A DNA stretch of 64,000 nucleotides, taken from NCBI RefSeq assembly GCF_900129155.1, contig NZ_FQVF01000016.1, positions 62,001-126,000 of the forward strand. Reading direction: 5' to 3'. Every line of letters begins with the position of its first letter. Position 1 is the stretch's first letter. A program made the translations under genes and the position numbers. This stretch comes from Marinomonas polaris DSM 16579. Its GTDB lineage: Bacteria > Pseudomonadota > Gammaproteobacteria > Pseudomonadales > Marinomonadaceae. Shown here piece by piece: positions 48,255 to 57,600 of this stretch. The notes under the pieces are model-generated. The model was not told where the DNA came from and did no database searches. It was given only the letters and a program-made list of their open reading frames with translations.

Positions 48255-49200
48255 CCACCACCTCCTTCTGATTCGTTGGAGAAGCAAAGCGATGCGGCTG
48301 TTGCTCGACTTCCCAGCGCCAGTCTGGGTTTTGTTGATGCCACGCCTCCAGTAAAAGTTCCAAATCTTGTGTAGGCAATGTCATTTGGAGAGAAGCTCGT
48401 TGCGCTTCACTTTCAAAATATCCGAGTCGAGCAGACATGGGCAAAGCCTGAACCAAGTTCAATACTGACGCAGAAAATTCATTGGAGTCATCAATCAACG
48501 ACCATGCCGATTGAGTTGCTTGTATTTTTTGACGTGCAATCAACGCTTGTGCCGATTCTTGATGTAAGAAGAAAAAATAAACAGAAGCCACACTGTGAAC
48601 CAGAAGGCTAAAAACGACTAAAGACCAACAAAGCCGTCGAGCTTTTAAACGTTTGCTTTTTTCTGGCTGATACACTGACAAAGCACGCTGTGAACAAGAT
48701 GACCAAGACCTATTACGCGAATGAATTACTTCCCATTGCCCTATCGGCATAAGTAAACAAGATTGTGCAATCGACTGAAATGGCAAACACAGTTGTTGCG
48801 CCCACTCACTTGAGCAAGCAAAAGTCGTAAGTTGAGACTGCTGCTCTGGCAGTAACTCGTATTGATAACTAAACAGCAAACTATCGGGTGGTGAAAATGT
48901 CGTTTCTACGGCATAACTCAATGCAGCCAAAGGTAGTAACAATGCAGGTATAAGGTGATCAATCCTATGCTGTGACACAGATAACCAAGCATCAGGTACT
49001 AATATAATGATTCGACAGGCATCAATCGAGCGGTCTAGCGTTAAGCTCCGCTGAATCAGTTCTAACTGTGAGGAATTGGGTAGAGGTTCGTTATTTAATA
49101 AAGAGAAATCCACCAAGTTGGCGGTTTTACTAGAGTCATAAAATGTACATTCTTGAGCGGAGTAAACGGCTATAGAATAGGCATGCATGAGCTTCATCAT
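48226..49200 (-). CDS. HofM/HofN (PilM+PilN or GspL)-like protein
   Basis: This is a 324-residue protein. The N-terminal cytosolic half (about 1-185) has the GspL/PilM-like character (IIILVPDAWLSVSQHRIDHLIPALLLPLAALSYAVE...). A membrane segment follows (about 191-212) and then a PilN-like periplasmic tail (LNLVQALPMSARLGYFE... SLQMTLPTQDLELLLEAWHQ). No intact nucleotide-binding actin motif is seen, so the PilM part may be degenerate. It starts the three-gene set and is divergent from mrcA, exactly as hofM is in E. coli. Two adjacent ATG codons exist; the second (49197) has the better AGGA spacing. The assignment rests on synteny and architecture. Confidence 0.6.
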   Translation of the reverse strand: MMKLMHAYSIAVYSAQECTFYDSSKTANLVDFSLLNNEPLPNSSQLELIQRSLTLDRSIDACRIIILVPDAWLSVSQHRIDHLIPALLLPLAALSYAVETTFSPPDSLLFSYQYELLPEQQSQLTTFACSSEWAQQLCLPFQSIAQSCLLMPIGQWEVIHSRNRSWSSCSQRALSVYQPEKSKRLKARRLCWSLVVFSLLVHSVASVYFFFLHQESAQALIARQKIQATQSAWSLIDDSNEFSASVLNLVQALPMSARLGYFESEAQRASLQMTLPTQDLELLLEAWHQQNPDWRWEVEQQPHRFASPTNQKEVVDVSIEVFKN

Positions 49201-49357
49201 TCATCCTTGAAATAGTAAGCAACAGAGTATTGTTTTCGGTTTGGCTTCCATGCCAAATATTTACCAAGATAACACGATTTGATGCAAAGTTAACCGCCTA
49301 TTCTGTGGCCATCTTAGGTATAATGCCATTTTCTCACTCTGTATTAATTGAATTTAT

Positions 49358-51802
49358 ATGGCTAAGACACTCAAAATACTTTTTTTTCTCGGTCTGTTTG
49401 GAACACTTTGCGCGGTTGGCGTTACCTATGCGGTTTATTACAACGTAAAAGACCGTATTCCAACTGTCGCTGAACTAAAAGACATCGAGTTAAGAATCCC
49501 ACTGCGTATCTACACCGCCGACAATAAATTAATTGGTGAGTTTGGAGAGCAGCGCCGTTCCCCTATCGATTATGCAGAAATTCCTCAAGATCTAGAGCAT
49601 GCAATTTTAGCCGCAGAAGACACCAATTTTTATCACCATCCTGGCGTCGATATTCTGGGCTTAGGTCGAGCCGTCGTACAACTAATTACGACTGGGCAAA
49701 AACAAGGTGGTGGTAGCACTATCACCATGCAAGTAGCACGTAACTACTTCCTCTCATTTGAACAAACCTACACCCGTAAATTTACAGAAATCTTTATTGC
49801 CCTAAAGATGGAACGAGAGTTATCTAAACACGAAATACTTGAGTTGTACGTCAACAAAATCTACTTGGGTAATCGTGCCTATGGTTTCGAGGCAGCTGCT
49901 CAAGTCTATTATGGAAAAAATCTCGCGGAGCTTAATCTTGCGCAACTAGCTATGATCGCCGGCCTACCAAAAGCACCCTCTCGCTTTAACCCAGTCGTAA
50001 ACCCTTCTCGTGCGCTAATTCGTCGTAACTGGATTCTACAACGTATGTTATCACTCGGCATGATTGATAAAAACGCATACCAAAATGCTGTTGAAGCACC
50101 GATCACCGCCAAGAACCATGGCGTCATGCCTGATATCGAAGCAGGCTACATCGCCGAAATGGTTCGCTCTGAGCTATACAGCACATTTGGAGACGATCTT
50201 TATAGCACTGGCATGACAGTCTATACGACCATTGATTCAGAACGCCAAAAAGCCGCGAACGAAGCCGTTTTCAGTGGCGTTTTAGATTACGATATGCGCC
50301 ACGGTTACCGTGGTTCTATTGAAACCCGTGTTGACTTGATTGATGCGCCATTAGAAGAGCAAGAAAAAGCTCTACAAGACGTAGAACGCTTCAAAAATTG
50401 GCAAACCGCCTTAGTTCTTTCAACCACAGAAACTACCGCTGACGTTCGTTTGGCTAATGGCCAACGCGCCACATTGCCATGGGACGCAGTCAAATGGGCA
50501 AGACCTTATATTAATGAGGACTCCCAAGGCGCTTCACCTTCCACCGTTTCGGATGTTTTGGTACCTGGCGATATTGTTCGTTTGCGCCCAGACAACCAGC
50601 AAAAATGGCTACTCGCGCAAAAACCTGAAGTACAAAGCGCACTCATTTCTTTGAATAGTAAAGACGGTGCAATCCAAGCTTTGGTGGGTGGTTTTAACTT
50701 CTACGAAAACAAATTCAATCGTGTTACTCAGTCTAAACGTCAGCCAGGTTCCAACTTTAAACCCTTCATTTACGCTAGTGCACTAGATCGAGGTTATACA
50801 GCTGCCAGTATTATCAATGATGCTCCCGTTGTCTTTAACGACACCAACCTAGCATCTGCATGGCGGCCAACCAATGACGGTGGCAAGTTCTATGGCCCAA
50901 CCCGTTTACGTCAGGCACTTTACCGATCACAGAATATCGTCTCTGTTCGTTTGCTGGATGAAATGGGAGTTCGACCAACATTAGATTTCTTGCGCCGCTT
51001 TGGGTTTGATCCAAACGAGTTACCACATAACCTATCTTTATCTTTAGGTAGTGCAAACTTATCGCCACTGCAAATCGCAACTGGCTACGCCGTTTTTTCG
51101 AATGGCGGATACCAAGTACAACCTTATTTAATAGACAAAGTCATAGACAGAAATAACAAAACTCTATTCCAAGCCAACCCTGTGACAGTCTGCGTAACGT
51201 GCACTCCGTTAGAAAAAACGACGGATGGCGAACAACAAATGGGACTATTTAATACAACTGAAGGCATTCGTAGCTTGCCAATTGCACCGCAAGTGCTCGA
51301 TCCAGAAGTGAATTACATAACTTACGATATGATGCGAGATGTTATTAAATACGGTACCGGTCGACGAGCACGAGTACTTCAGCGAGATGATCTCGCGGGG
51401 AAAACAGGTACTACAAACGATGGCCGCGATGCATGGTTCTCGGGGTTCAATGGCAATCTAGTAACATCAGTTTGGAGTGGTTTTGATAATTCATCACCTC
51501 TAGGACGTGGCGAATGGGGTGGCTCGGTTTCATTGCCGCCTTGGATTGATTACATGCGTGAAGCGCTAAAAGATACGCCTCCTGATTTCGTAGCAAAACC
51601 ATCCTCTTTGGTAACAGTGAGAATCGATCCGAATACAGGTGAACGTGCGTTACCGGGACAATCTAATGCGATTTTTGAGATATTCAGAAAAGACCATGTG
51701 CCACCACAGCGCGATTTGAGCTTACCTACATTTAACAACAATATTGGTAACGAAGCGCAAGAAGAGAAACAAGAAAATAACGTGTTAGAAAACTTATTCT
51801 GA
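49358..51802 (+). CDS. mrcA: Penicillin-binding protein 1A (bifunctional)
   Basis: It polymerises and cross-links peptidoglycan in the periplasm. The 814-residue protein has an N-terminal membrane anchor (about 7-29) and a GT51 glycosyltransferase domain with the catalytic Glu87 in AAEDTNFYHHPGVD, GGSTITMQVARN and KIYLGNRAYGFEAAA. An OB-like insert follows, then the transpeptidase with the active Ser in RQPGSNFKPF, the SQN motif and KTGT in DLAGKTGTTNDGRDAWF. It is divergent from the hof-like genes and ends with a strong terminator. This arrangement matches E. coli mrcA. Confidence 0.96.
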   Translation: MAKTLKILFFLGLFGTLCAVGVTYAVYYNVKDRIPTVAELKDIELRIPLRIYTADNKLIGEFGEQRRSPIDYAEIPQDLEHAILAAEDTNFYHHPGVDILGLGRAVVQLITTGQKQGGGSTITMQVARNYFLSFEQTYTRKFTEIFIALKMERELSKHEILELYVNKIYLGNRAYGFEAAAQVYYGKNLAELNLAQLAMIAGLPKAPSRFNPVVNPSRALIRRNWILQRMLSLGMIDKNAYQNAVEAPITAKNHGVMPDIEAGYIAEMVRSELYSTFGDDLYSTGMTVYTTIDSERQKAANEAVFSGVLDYDMRHGYRGSIETRVDLIDAPLEEQEKALQDVERFKNWQTALVLSTTETTADVRLANGQRATLPWDAVKWARPYINEDSQGASPSTVSDVLVPGDIVRLRPDNQQKWLLAQKPEVQSALISLNSKDGAIQALVGGFNFYENKFNRVTQSKRQPGSNFKPFIYASALDRGYTAASIINDAPVVFNDTNLASAWRPTNDGGKFYGPTRLRQALYRSQNIVSVRLLDEMGVRPTLDFLRRFGFDPNELPHNLSLSLGSANLSPLQIATGYAVFSNGGYQVQPYLIDKVIDRNNKTLFQANPVTVCVTCTPLEKTTDGEQQMGLFNTTEGIRSLPIAPQVLDPEVNYITYDMMRDVIKYGTGRRARVLQRDDLAGKTGTTNDGRDAWFSGFNGNLVTSVWSGFDNSSPLGRGEWGGSVSLPPWIDYMREALKDTPPDFVAKPSSLVTVRIDPNTGERALPGQSNAIFEIFRKDHVPPQRDLSLPTFNNNIGNEAQEEKQENNVLENLF

Positions 51803-51825
51803 TCTGGGCTTCTATTATTCTAACC

Positions 51826-51856
51826 AAAAACGCCAGCTTGAACGCTGGCGTTTTTA
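51826..51856. terminator. Bidirectional terminator between mrcA and the LOG-family gene
   Basis: AAAAACGCCAGC and GCTGGCGTTTTT pair perfectly over 12 bp around TTGAAC, 23 bases past the mrcA stop and 38 bases past the end of the convergent gene. Confidence 0.9.
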
Positions 51857-51893
51857 TTACAGCAGTCAAATCCAAAGCCCTACCAAAAAGTAG

Positions 51894-52454
51894 CTAACTC
51901 CACTTAGGTTTAGGCGCTTGATAAGCTTGAAAAGCCGACACAAGTGTTTCCGGCGTGTTAACTTTGATGATCATATCTATGTAAGACAGCTTCACAAAAC
52001 CTGCCTGCTGCATACTTTCCACCATAGTAAACAATGGATCGTAAAAACCATTTATATTATAAAAAGCACAAGGTTTACCATGTAGGCCGAGTTGTCCCCA
52101 AGTCCACACTTCAAACATTTCCTCTAGCGTCCCTACACCACCAGGAAGCGCCACAAAGGCATCGGCCAATTCACTCATCTTAGCCTTACGTTCATGCATA
52201 TCGGCAACCACATACATCTCGGTTAAACCTGTGTGAGCAATTTCCTTTAGCTTTAAATGCTGAGGAATGACACCAATCACCTTTCCGCCGGCCTGCAAAG
52301 CAGCGTTCGCAATAATGCCCATTAAACCTACATTACCCCCACCGTAGACAATGTCGATCCCTTGCTTGGCAAGATACACGCCCAAAGCTTTAACTCCATT
52401 GGCGTATTCAGGAGAATTTCCCTCAGCAGAACCACAATATATTGCTACTTTCAT
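51894..52454 (-). CDS. LOG-family protein (TIGR00730), nucleoside 5'-monophosphate phosphoribohydrolase-like
   Basis: This is a 186-residue Rossmann-like protein with the LOG motif PGGVGTLEEMFEVWTW and the GGGNVGLMGIIANAAL loop. Plant and bacterial LOG enzymes release the base from cytokinin or other nucleoside monophosphates. The bacterial housekeeping members, such as YgdH and PpnN relatives, act on purine nucleotides. AAGGAG precedes the ATG by 7 bases. It is monocistronic between two terminators. The true substrate is unknown. Confidence 0.92.
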   Translation of the reverse strand: MKVAIYCGSAEGNSPEYANGVKALGVYLAKQGIDIVYGGGNVGLMGIIANAALQAGGKVIGVIPQHLKLKEIAHTGLTEMYVVADMHERKAKMSELADAFVALPGGVGTLEEMFEVWTWGQLGLHGKPCAFYNINGFYDPLFTMVESMQQAGFVKLSYIDMIIKVNTPETLVSAFQAYQAPKPKWS

Positions 52455-52527
52455 ACTAACGCTCCTTGCTTCTATTTAACTAACGTCAATTTAGTCTTCA
52501 AAAAATAAGCCATCAAATGATCCACAT

Positions 52528-52564
52528 AAAAAAGGCGACTCCTTATTCAGGAGTCGCCTTTTTA
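52528..52564. terminator. Terminator of the malic enzyme gene
   Basis: AAAAAAGGCGACTCC and GGAGTCGCCTTTTT pair perfectly around TTATTCA, 17 bases past the malic enzyme stop on the minus strand. Confidence 0.9.
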
Positions 52565-52580
52565 GCAAGATACTATTCGA

Positions 52581-53849
52581 TTAAGCACCGAAATGATCAA
52601 GATTCTCAAGTGGGTAAAAATCTGGGTATGGAAGCATAGCCACACCAGAATCAACGGCTGCACGAGCAACTGCTGCAGAAACAACGTTAAGCAAACGAGT
52701 ATCCATTGGTTTTGGCAAAATGTACTCTTTACCAAAGCTCAAAGGTATACCGCCGTAAGCAGCAACAACATCTGCAGGCGCTTCTTCTTTTGCAAGATCT
52801 TTAAGTGCATGAACTGCAGCCAACTTCATTTCTTCGTTGATCTTAGTCGCACGAACGTCTAAAGCACCTCGGAAGATGAAAGGGAAGCCAAGTACGTTGT
52901 TTACTTGGTTAGGGTAATCAGAACGGCCAGTCGCCATGATCAAATCATCACGAGTTGCACGTGCAAGCTCTGGATTGATCTCTGGATCAGGGTTCGAACA
53001 AGCAAAAACAATTGGATTAGCCGCCATTTTAGCAAGTTGATCAGCAGACAATAGATCTGGACCAGATACGCCGATAAACACATCTGCGCCTTCCATTGCA
53101 TCATCAAGCGTGCGCTTGTCAGTATCAATCGCAAACATTGCTTTGAACTGATTCAAATCAGTACGGCCAGAGTGAATAACACCGTTACGGTCAAGAACGA
53201 AAATGTTTTCGCGCTGTGCACCACAAGCAATGATCAGCTTCATACAAGCTGTCGCTGCTGCACCAGCACCTAGACAAACGATTTTAGCATCAGCAATGTC
53301 TTTACCTTGAAGCTCAAGCGCATTCAAAAGGCCAGCTGCTGTCACAATCGCAGTACCGTGTTGGTCGTCATGGAAAACAGGGATAGAACAACGTTCAATC
53401 AACTGACGTTCGATTTCAAAACACTCTGGTGCTTTGATGTCTTCTAAGTTGATGCCGCCGTAAGTGTTTGCAATACGAGCAACGGTATCAATGAATGCTT
53501 GTGGGCTTTCAGATTCAACTTCCACATCAACAGAGTTAATGCCAGCAAAACGCTTAAACAATAAACCTTTACCTTCCATTACTGGCTTACTTGCCAATGG
53601 ACCTAGATTACCCAATCCAAGAATCGCCGTACCATCAGAAATAACAGCTACTAAGTTGCCTTTACCAGTGTAACGGTATGCAGCTTCTGGGTCTTTTGCG
53701 ATTTCACGACAAGGCTCAGCCACACCTGGGCTGTAAGCTAGAGAAAGGTCACGAGCGGTCGCTGTTGGTTTAGTAATAGTTACGCTCAGTTTTCCTGGAA
53801 CTGGATACTCATGGTAGTCCAGTGCAGCTTGCTTTATATCTTCTGCCAT
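52581..53849 (-). CDS. NAD(P)-dependent malic enzyme (oxaloacetate-decarboxylating)
   Basis: It converts malate to pyruvate and CO2. The 422-residue protein is the short form without the phosphotransacetylase-like domain of MaeB. It shows AYSPGVAEPCREIAKDP, YTGKGNLVAVISDGTAILGLGNLGPLAS, the metal site FHDDQHGTAIVTAAGLLNAL, the dinucleotide motif GAGAAATACM and VFACSNPDPEI. It provides pyruvate and reducing power when the cell grows on TCA-cycle intermediates, such as the 2-oxoglutarate made by the oxidative sugar pathway in this window. Cofactor preference is not decided. Confidence 0.95.
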   Translation of the reverse strand: MAEDIKQAALDYHEYPVPGKLSVTITKPTATARDLSLAYSPGVAEPCREIAKDPEAAYRYTGKGNLVAVISDGTAILGLGNLGPLASKPVMEGKGLLFKRFAGINSVDVEVESESPQAFIDTVARIANTYGGINLEDIKAPECFEIERQLIERCSIPVFHDDQHGTAIVTAAGLLNALELQGKDIADAKIVCLGAGAAATACMKLIIACGAQRENIFVLDRNGVIHSGRTDLNQFKAMFAIDTDKRTLDDAMEGADVFIGVSGPDLLSADQLAKMAANPIVFACSNPDPEINPELARATRDDLIMATGRSDYPNQVNNVLGFPFIFRGALDVRATKINEEMKLAAVHALKDLAKEEAPADVVAAYGGIPLSFGKEYILPKPMDTRLLNVVSAAVARAAVDSGVAMLPYPDFYPLENLDHFGA

Positions 53850-54019
53850 TATGATGTTTCCGTCTATTTGGTGTAATTAATTAGTTTTATCATAGCCAAA
53901 CTGGGCCTTGTTCCCAAGCCTACAAAAGCTTCGAAAGTGGCACCTTATAATTTTGTGTCGTCAGAATAATCGATCTACTCAATACTTTAAAGCGTAAAAC
54001 CATAGGAATATTCTATCAA

Positions 54020-54802
54020 TCACTGATCGAGAGAAGCTTTGATTTCAAGCAAGTCATTGGGATGTCTTACAGAAAGTACCCAAGACTTAAAGTCTGAATG
54101 GCGACTTTTCCTTTGATGTTGCCAACCACGCACTTCAATTTCCTTACCCTCAAGATAAAATACTTTTTGAGAAGGCCAATAATCTGTGACGTAAGATGGC
54201 AAATTGATTACTAGATCCTGATCGGTTTCTAGCCACCAACCTCCTCGGTTCTGAGTAATTGAAGTGATGTTGACACGAGAGATTGCAAATCCAGCTTTTG
54301 GCTGCCATTGCAAATTTTGCTGCCATAATCCCTTATGCGCATTGCGAGCTGCGTTTTCAGCCGCCTCAAAACAGTCTTGATAGGCTAAGTTTGGAGGGAC
54401 AGCAATACGATAACCAAGTCCTTCGGATAGTAACTGACTCGTCAGTGAAATACGATCTTTATCGAAAAGGTAGTACAAATAACGACCGTATCTGTCTTGA
54501 TCATTTTTAGCTCTTTGTAGGTAGACAAATTGATCGAGGCGGGAGCGAACGAAATCTGTCGCAGCTACAGCATAAGGCTCATGATTGCCTTTTTTGTGGT
54601 CAAGTTCTGGTGTATCTATACCCACCAGCCGAACTTTTCGGCCATCGGTAAGATGTATGGTGTCACCATCAACCACTCGTTTGATCTGAGCTTTTTCAAG
54701 TTCGCCTGTTGCCGTACAGGCTTCATTGGCTTGAACAGCAAGGGACAAAAACAAAAAAGGCGCCAAGAGAACTTGGCGCCTTTTTAAAGCGATCACTATC
54801 AT
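54020..54802 (-). CDS. Secreted thermonuclease-family protein (SNase fold)
   Basis: This is a 260-residue protein with an N-terminal signal peptide (KRR at 7-9, hydrophobic core to about 24, ending VQA) and a staphylococcal-nuclease domain. RVVDGDTIHL (metal Asp), VRLVGIDTPELDHKKG (catalytic Arg/Asp) and the DRYGRYLYYLF and LLSEGLGY stretches are clear. A C-terminal OB-like tail adds about 90 residues. It starts 8 bases after the rpmE stop, with only a weak ribosome site. The rpmE terminator lies inside its signal-peptide codons, so its expression needs read-through or an internal promoter. Confidence 0.9.
   Translation of the reverse strand: MIVIALKRRQVLLAPFLFLSLAVQANEACTATGELEKAQIKRVVDGDTIHLTDGRKVRLVGIDTPELDHKKGNHEPYAVAATDFVRSRLDQFVYLQRAKNDQDRYGRYLYYLFDKDRISLTSQLLSEGLGYRIAVPPNLAYQDCFEAAENAARNAHKGLWQQNLQWQPKAGFAISRVNITSITQNRGGWWLETDQDLVINLPSYVTDYWPSQKVFYLEGKEIEVRGWQHQRKSRHSDFKSWVLSVRHPNDLLEIKASLDQ
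54740..54786 (-). terminator. rpmE terminator embedded in the thermonuclease coding sequence
   Basis: On the minus strand GGCGCCAAG-TTCT-CTTGGCGCC is a perfect 9-bp GC-rich stem followed by TTTTTTGTTTTTG. It falls inside codons 6-21 of the thermonuclease gene: the stem encodes Lys-Arg-Arg-Gln-Val-Leu-Leu-Ala-Pro and the T-run encodes Phe-Leu-Phe-Leu of the hydrophobic core. It should end most rpmE transcripts. Confidence 0.85.
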
Positions 54803-54810
54803 GCCACCAA

Positions 54811-55026
54811 TTACTTAGTAGTACGACGTGCTCCGAAACGTTTGTTGAAGCGATCAACACGACCACCAGTATCAACCATTTTCTGTTGACCTGTGTAGAA
54901 TGGGTGACAGTTGCTGCATACGTCGACGTGAAGGTCGCTACCTAAAGTAGAATTTAGGTTTAGAGTATTACCACAAGTACAAGTTGCAGTAACCGCAGAG
55001 TAATTTGGGTGGATATCTTTTTTCAT
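54811..55026 (-). CDS. rpmE: 50S ribosomal protein L31 (zinc-binding form)
   Basis: This is a 71-residue protein with the L31 N-terminus [20 protein letters not shown]. The zinc ligands Cys16, Cys18, Cys37 and Cys40 ([11 protein letters not shown]) and the conserved [12 protein letters not shown] end are present. The four cysteines mark the zinc-requiring (C+) form. AAGG precedes the ATG by about 9 bases. It is divergent from priA, a widespread arrangement. Confidence 0.98.
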   Translation of the reverse strand: MKKDIHPNYSAVTATCTCGNTLNLNSTLGSDLHVDVCSNCHPFYTGQQKMVDTGGRVDRFNKRFGARRTTK

Positions 55027-55292
55027 CGTATTTACCTTTAGGTTTGGTGTGCCGCCACTTGATCGATATTAATGGGCTATTGCCGCGTCAAGCACCGCAC
55101 GTTTCGTTGTACAGACATTGTACAGTGGAGCCAAGAGTCGCGTATTTTAGGGATCTATTGCCAAATCAGCAACCTTTTTTCATGCTTTTCTCATAAAATT
55201 GTGACTCGCACCGACCCACTACTCTGACGTACACTTAAGAAATGATCAAGACATCCTATTTTTGCTTTACTAAACAAGGTCTAACCTAACGC

Positions 55293-57524
55293 ATGTCCGA
55301 GGCGCTTCTTACTCCTTATTCTTTCATCAAAGTCGCTTTGCCTGTGCCAATGCGCACACTGTTTGACTATAAAGTCCCCAAAGCGATTGCCCTAAGACAC
55401 GAGCTGAAACCTGGAATGCGTGTCAAAGTTCCTTTTGGTAAAAGTAGTCGTCTTGGAGTGATTGTCGCACTAAGCGAAACCAGTGACTGGGATCCAGAGC
55501 AAGTCAAACCACTGACATCAATGCACGATCAAAGCCCAGTGATTACCGAAGAGCTGATGGCATTATGTGAATGGGCCGCACGTTACTATCATCATCCGAT
55601 TGGCGATGTCATCTTTCATGCTTTGCCTGTTCTGCTGCGCAAAGGTGAAAGTGCTGAATTCCGTACGGAAAACTGGTGGCTAACCACACCTGAAGGGCAA
55701 TCACTGCCTCTAGAACAACTTAGCCGGGCACCACGCCAACAAGATTTTTTAAAAGCCGTACAACAGCACCCCAATGGTTTAAGCCAACATGCTGCATCTG
55801 TGTTAGATCTTGCTCCAGCGGCAGGAAAAAGTCTGGAAGAAAAAGGTTTATTACGCCGAGAGCCACGCTCCTTCAATAAAGGAGGTGAAAAGCACGCACA
55901 CCAAACTCAAGTACCTCCGACACTCAATCCTGAACAAATGCGCGCCACCGAACATTTATTGGATTATCGACATCAATTTAACGTCGCTTTGTTAGACGGT
56001 GTGACAGGCAGTGGCAAAACCGAAGTATTTTTGCGCGTCATGGAACGCCTGATCGAAGAAGGTAAACAAATTCTAGTGATGGTGCCGGAAATTGGCCTGA
56101 CACCTCAAACGCTGAAACGTTTTGAAATTCGCTTCAATACAGACATCGTCTTAATGCATTCCAGCATGAGCGACCGAGAACGCCTGGATGCTTGGCTATT
56201 GGCTGCAAGCGGCCATGCCAAAATCATTATCGGTACAAGATCTGCGGCTTTTATCCCCGCACCAAACCTTGGCATGATAGTGATTGACGAAGAACACGAT
56301 ACATCTTACAAACAACATGAAGGTTTCCGTTACCACGCTCGTGATCTTGCCGTTAAACGCGCTCAAGCGCTGAACATTCCTGTTCTACTCGCCTCGGCTA
56401 CACCGTCTTATGAAAGCCTAACTAACGCTCTGCAAAAACGCTTCGCTTGGCTCAAGCTGCGTCAACGAGCCGGCAACGCGCACATTCCCGAAATGGAAAG
56501 AGTGGACCTGCGAGGCAAGACTCTCATTCATGGTTTTAGCGAACATGCTCTTGCCAGTATGAAACTGTGTTTAGAACGCAAAGAACAAGTCTTGGTGTTC
56601 CTAAACCGCCGTGGCTACGCGCCAACCTTAATGTGTCACCAGTGTGGCTGGATTGCCGCCTGTGATCATTGCGACGTCAACCTAACCGTTCACAAACGCG
56701 CTAACAAACTGCACTGTCACCACTGCGACACGCAAAAGGCATTGATTCATACTTGCCCTGAATGTGAGTCTGAAGAGCTATTTACCGTCGGTGAAGGTAC
56801 AGAGCAAATTGAAACCCAACTGAGTACACTTTTTAAAGAAGTACCTATTTTACGCATAGACCGTGATAGCACTCAGCGAAAATCTGCTATGGCAAAGCTG
56901 ACTCAAAAAATCCATGAGCATGATCAGGCGATTCTAATCGGTACACAAATGCTGGCGAAAGGCCATCATTTTCCTAACGTTACACTCGTCATTATCATGG
57001 ACGCTGACGCGGGTCTGTTCTCTTCCGATTTTCGCGGCATGGAGCGCACCGCTCAGCTCATCACTCAAGTCGCAGGTCGTGCTGGTCGTGCCAAGAAACC
57101 GGGGCACGTATTACTACAAACCTATCATCCCGACCATGCGGCTATCGAATGTTTATGCAATCTCGGTTACGAACACTTTGCTATTGATGGTTTGGCCGAA
57201 CGTAAATCTCTTTCGCTTCCGCCCTTTTATCATCAAGTCATCATTCGCGCCGAATCGGGTAATGAACAAGAAGCCATGCAGCTTTTATCAGCCATGAGAA
57301 ATGATATTGAGCCCTACTTTGCCAAAGACGTTTATCTGGTTGGTCCGTATGCTGCCATCATTGTTCGCAAAGCAGGGCAGCATCGCGCTCTGATTTCGAT
57401 CAAAGCCGCCCAGCGTGCGCCTTTGCATCAAGCGACGCAAATGATGACCGAATGGTTAGAACAATCCACAAAACAACATAGAATTCGTTTTGCAATTGAC
57501 GTCGATCCACTGGAAACTTACTGA
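55293..57524 (+). CDS. priA: Primosomal protein N' (replication restart helicase)
   Basis: It reloads the replisome at stalled forks. The 743-residue protein has an N-terminal DNA-binding part (LPVPMRTLFDYKVP, GMRVKVPFGKSSRLGVIV). The helicase core has Walker A GVTGSGKTE and DEEH in MIVIDEEHDTSYKQHEGFRYHARDLAVKRA. The inserted zinc-binding cysteines are in CHQCGWIAACDHCDVNL and CHHCDTQ..CPECESEE, and QVAGRAGRA completes the core. No strong ribosome site is visible before the ATG. It lies in the conserved rpmE // priA-SPOR-hslVU cluster. Confidence 0.96.
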   Translation: MSEALLTPYSFIKVALPVPMRTLFDYKVPKAIALRHELKPGMRVKVPFGKSSRLGVIVALSETSDWDPEQVKPLTSMHDQSPVITEELMALCEWAARYYHHPIGDVIFHALPVLLRKGESAEFRTENWWLTTPEGQSLPLEQLSRAPRQQDFLKAVQQHPNGLSQHAASVLDLAPAAGKSLEEKGLLRREPRSFNKGGEKHAHQTQVPPTLNPEQMRATEHLLDYRHQFNVALLDGVTGSGKTEVFLRVMERLIEEGKQILVMVPEIGLTPQTLKRFEIRFNTDIVLMHSSMSDRERLDAWLLAASGHAKIIIGTRSAAFIPAPNLGMIVIDEEHDTSYKQHEGFRYHARDLAVKRAQALNIPVLLASATPSYESLTNALQKRFAWLKLRQRAGNAHIPEMERVDLRGKTLIHGFSEHALASMKLCLERKEQVLVFLNRRGYAPTLMCHQCGWIAACDHCDVNLTVHKRANKLHCHHCDTQKALIHTCPECESEELFTVGEGTEQIETQLSTLFKEVPILRIDRDSTQRKSAMAKLTQKIHEHDQAILIGTQMLAKGHHFPNVTLVIIMDADAGLFSSDFRGMERTAQLITQVAGRAGRAKKPGHVLLQTYHPDHAAIECLCNLGYEHFAIDGLAERKSLSLPPFYHQVIIRAESGNEQEAMQLLSAMRNDIEPYFAKDVYLVGPYAAIIVRKAGQHRALISIKAAQRAPLHQATQMMTEWLEQSTKQHRIRFAIDVDPLETY

Positions 57525-57600
57525 TCTTGCACGCATAATGTGCGCGACTCATACTCTGTTTATTTATTTACGCTAAAGCTAAAAGCAAAAAGCCCAAATT

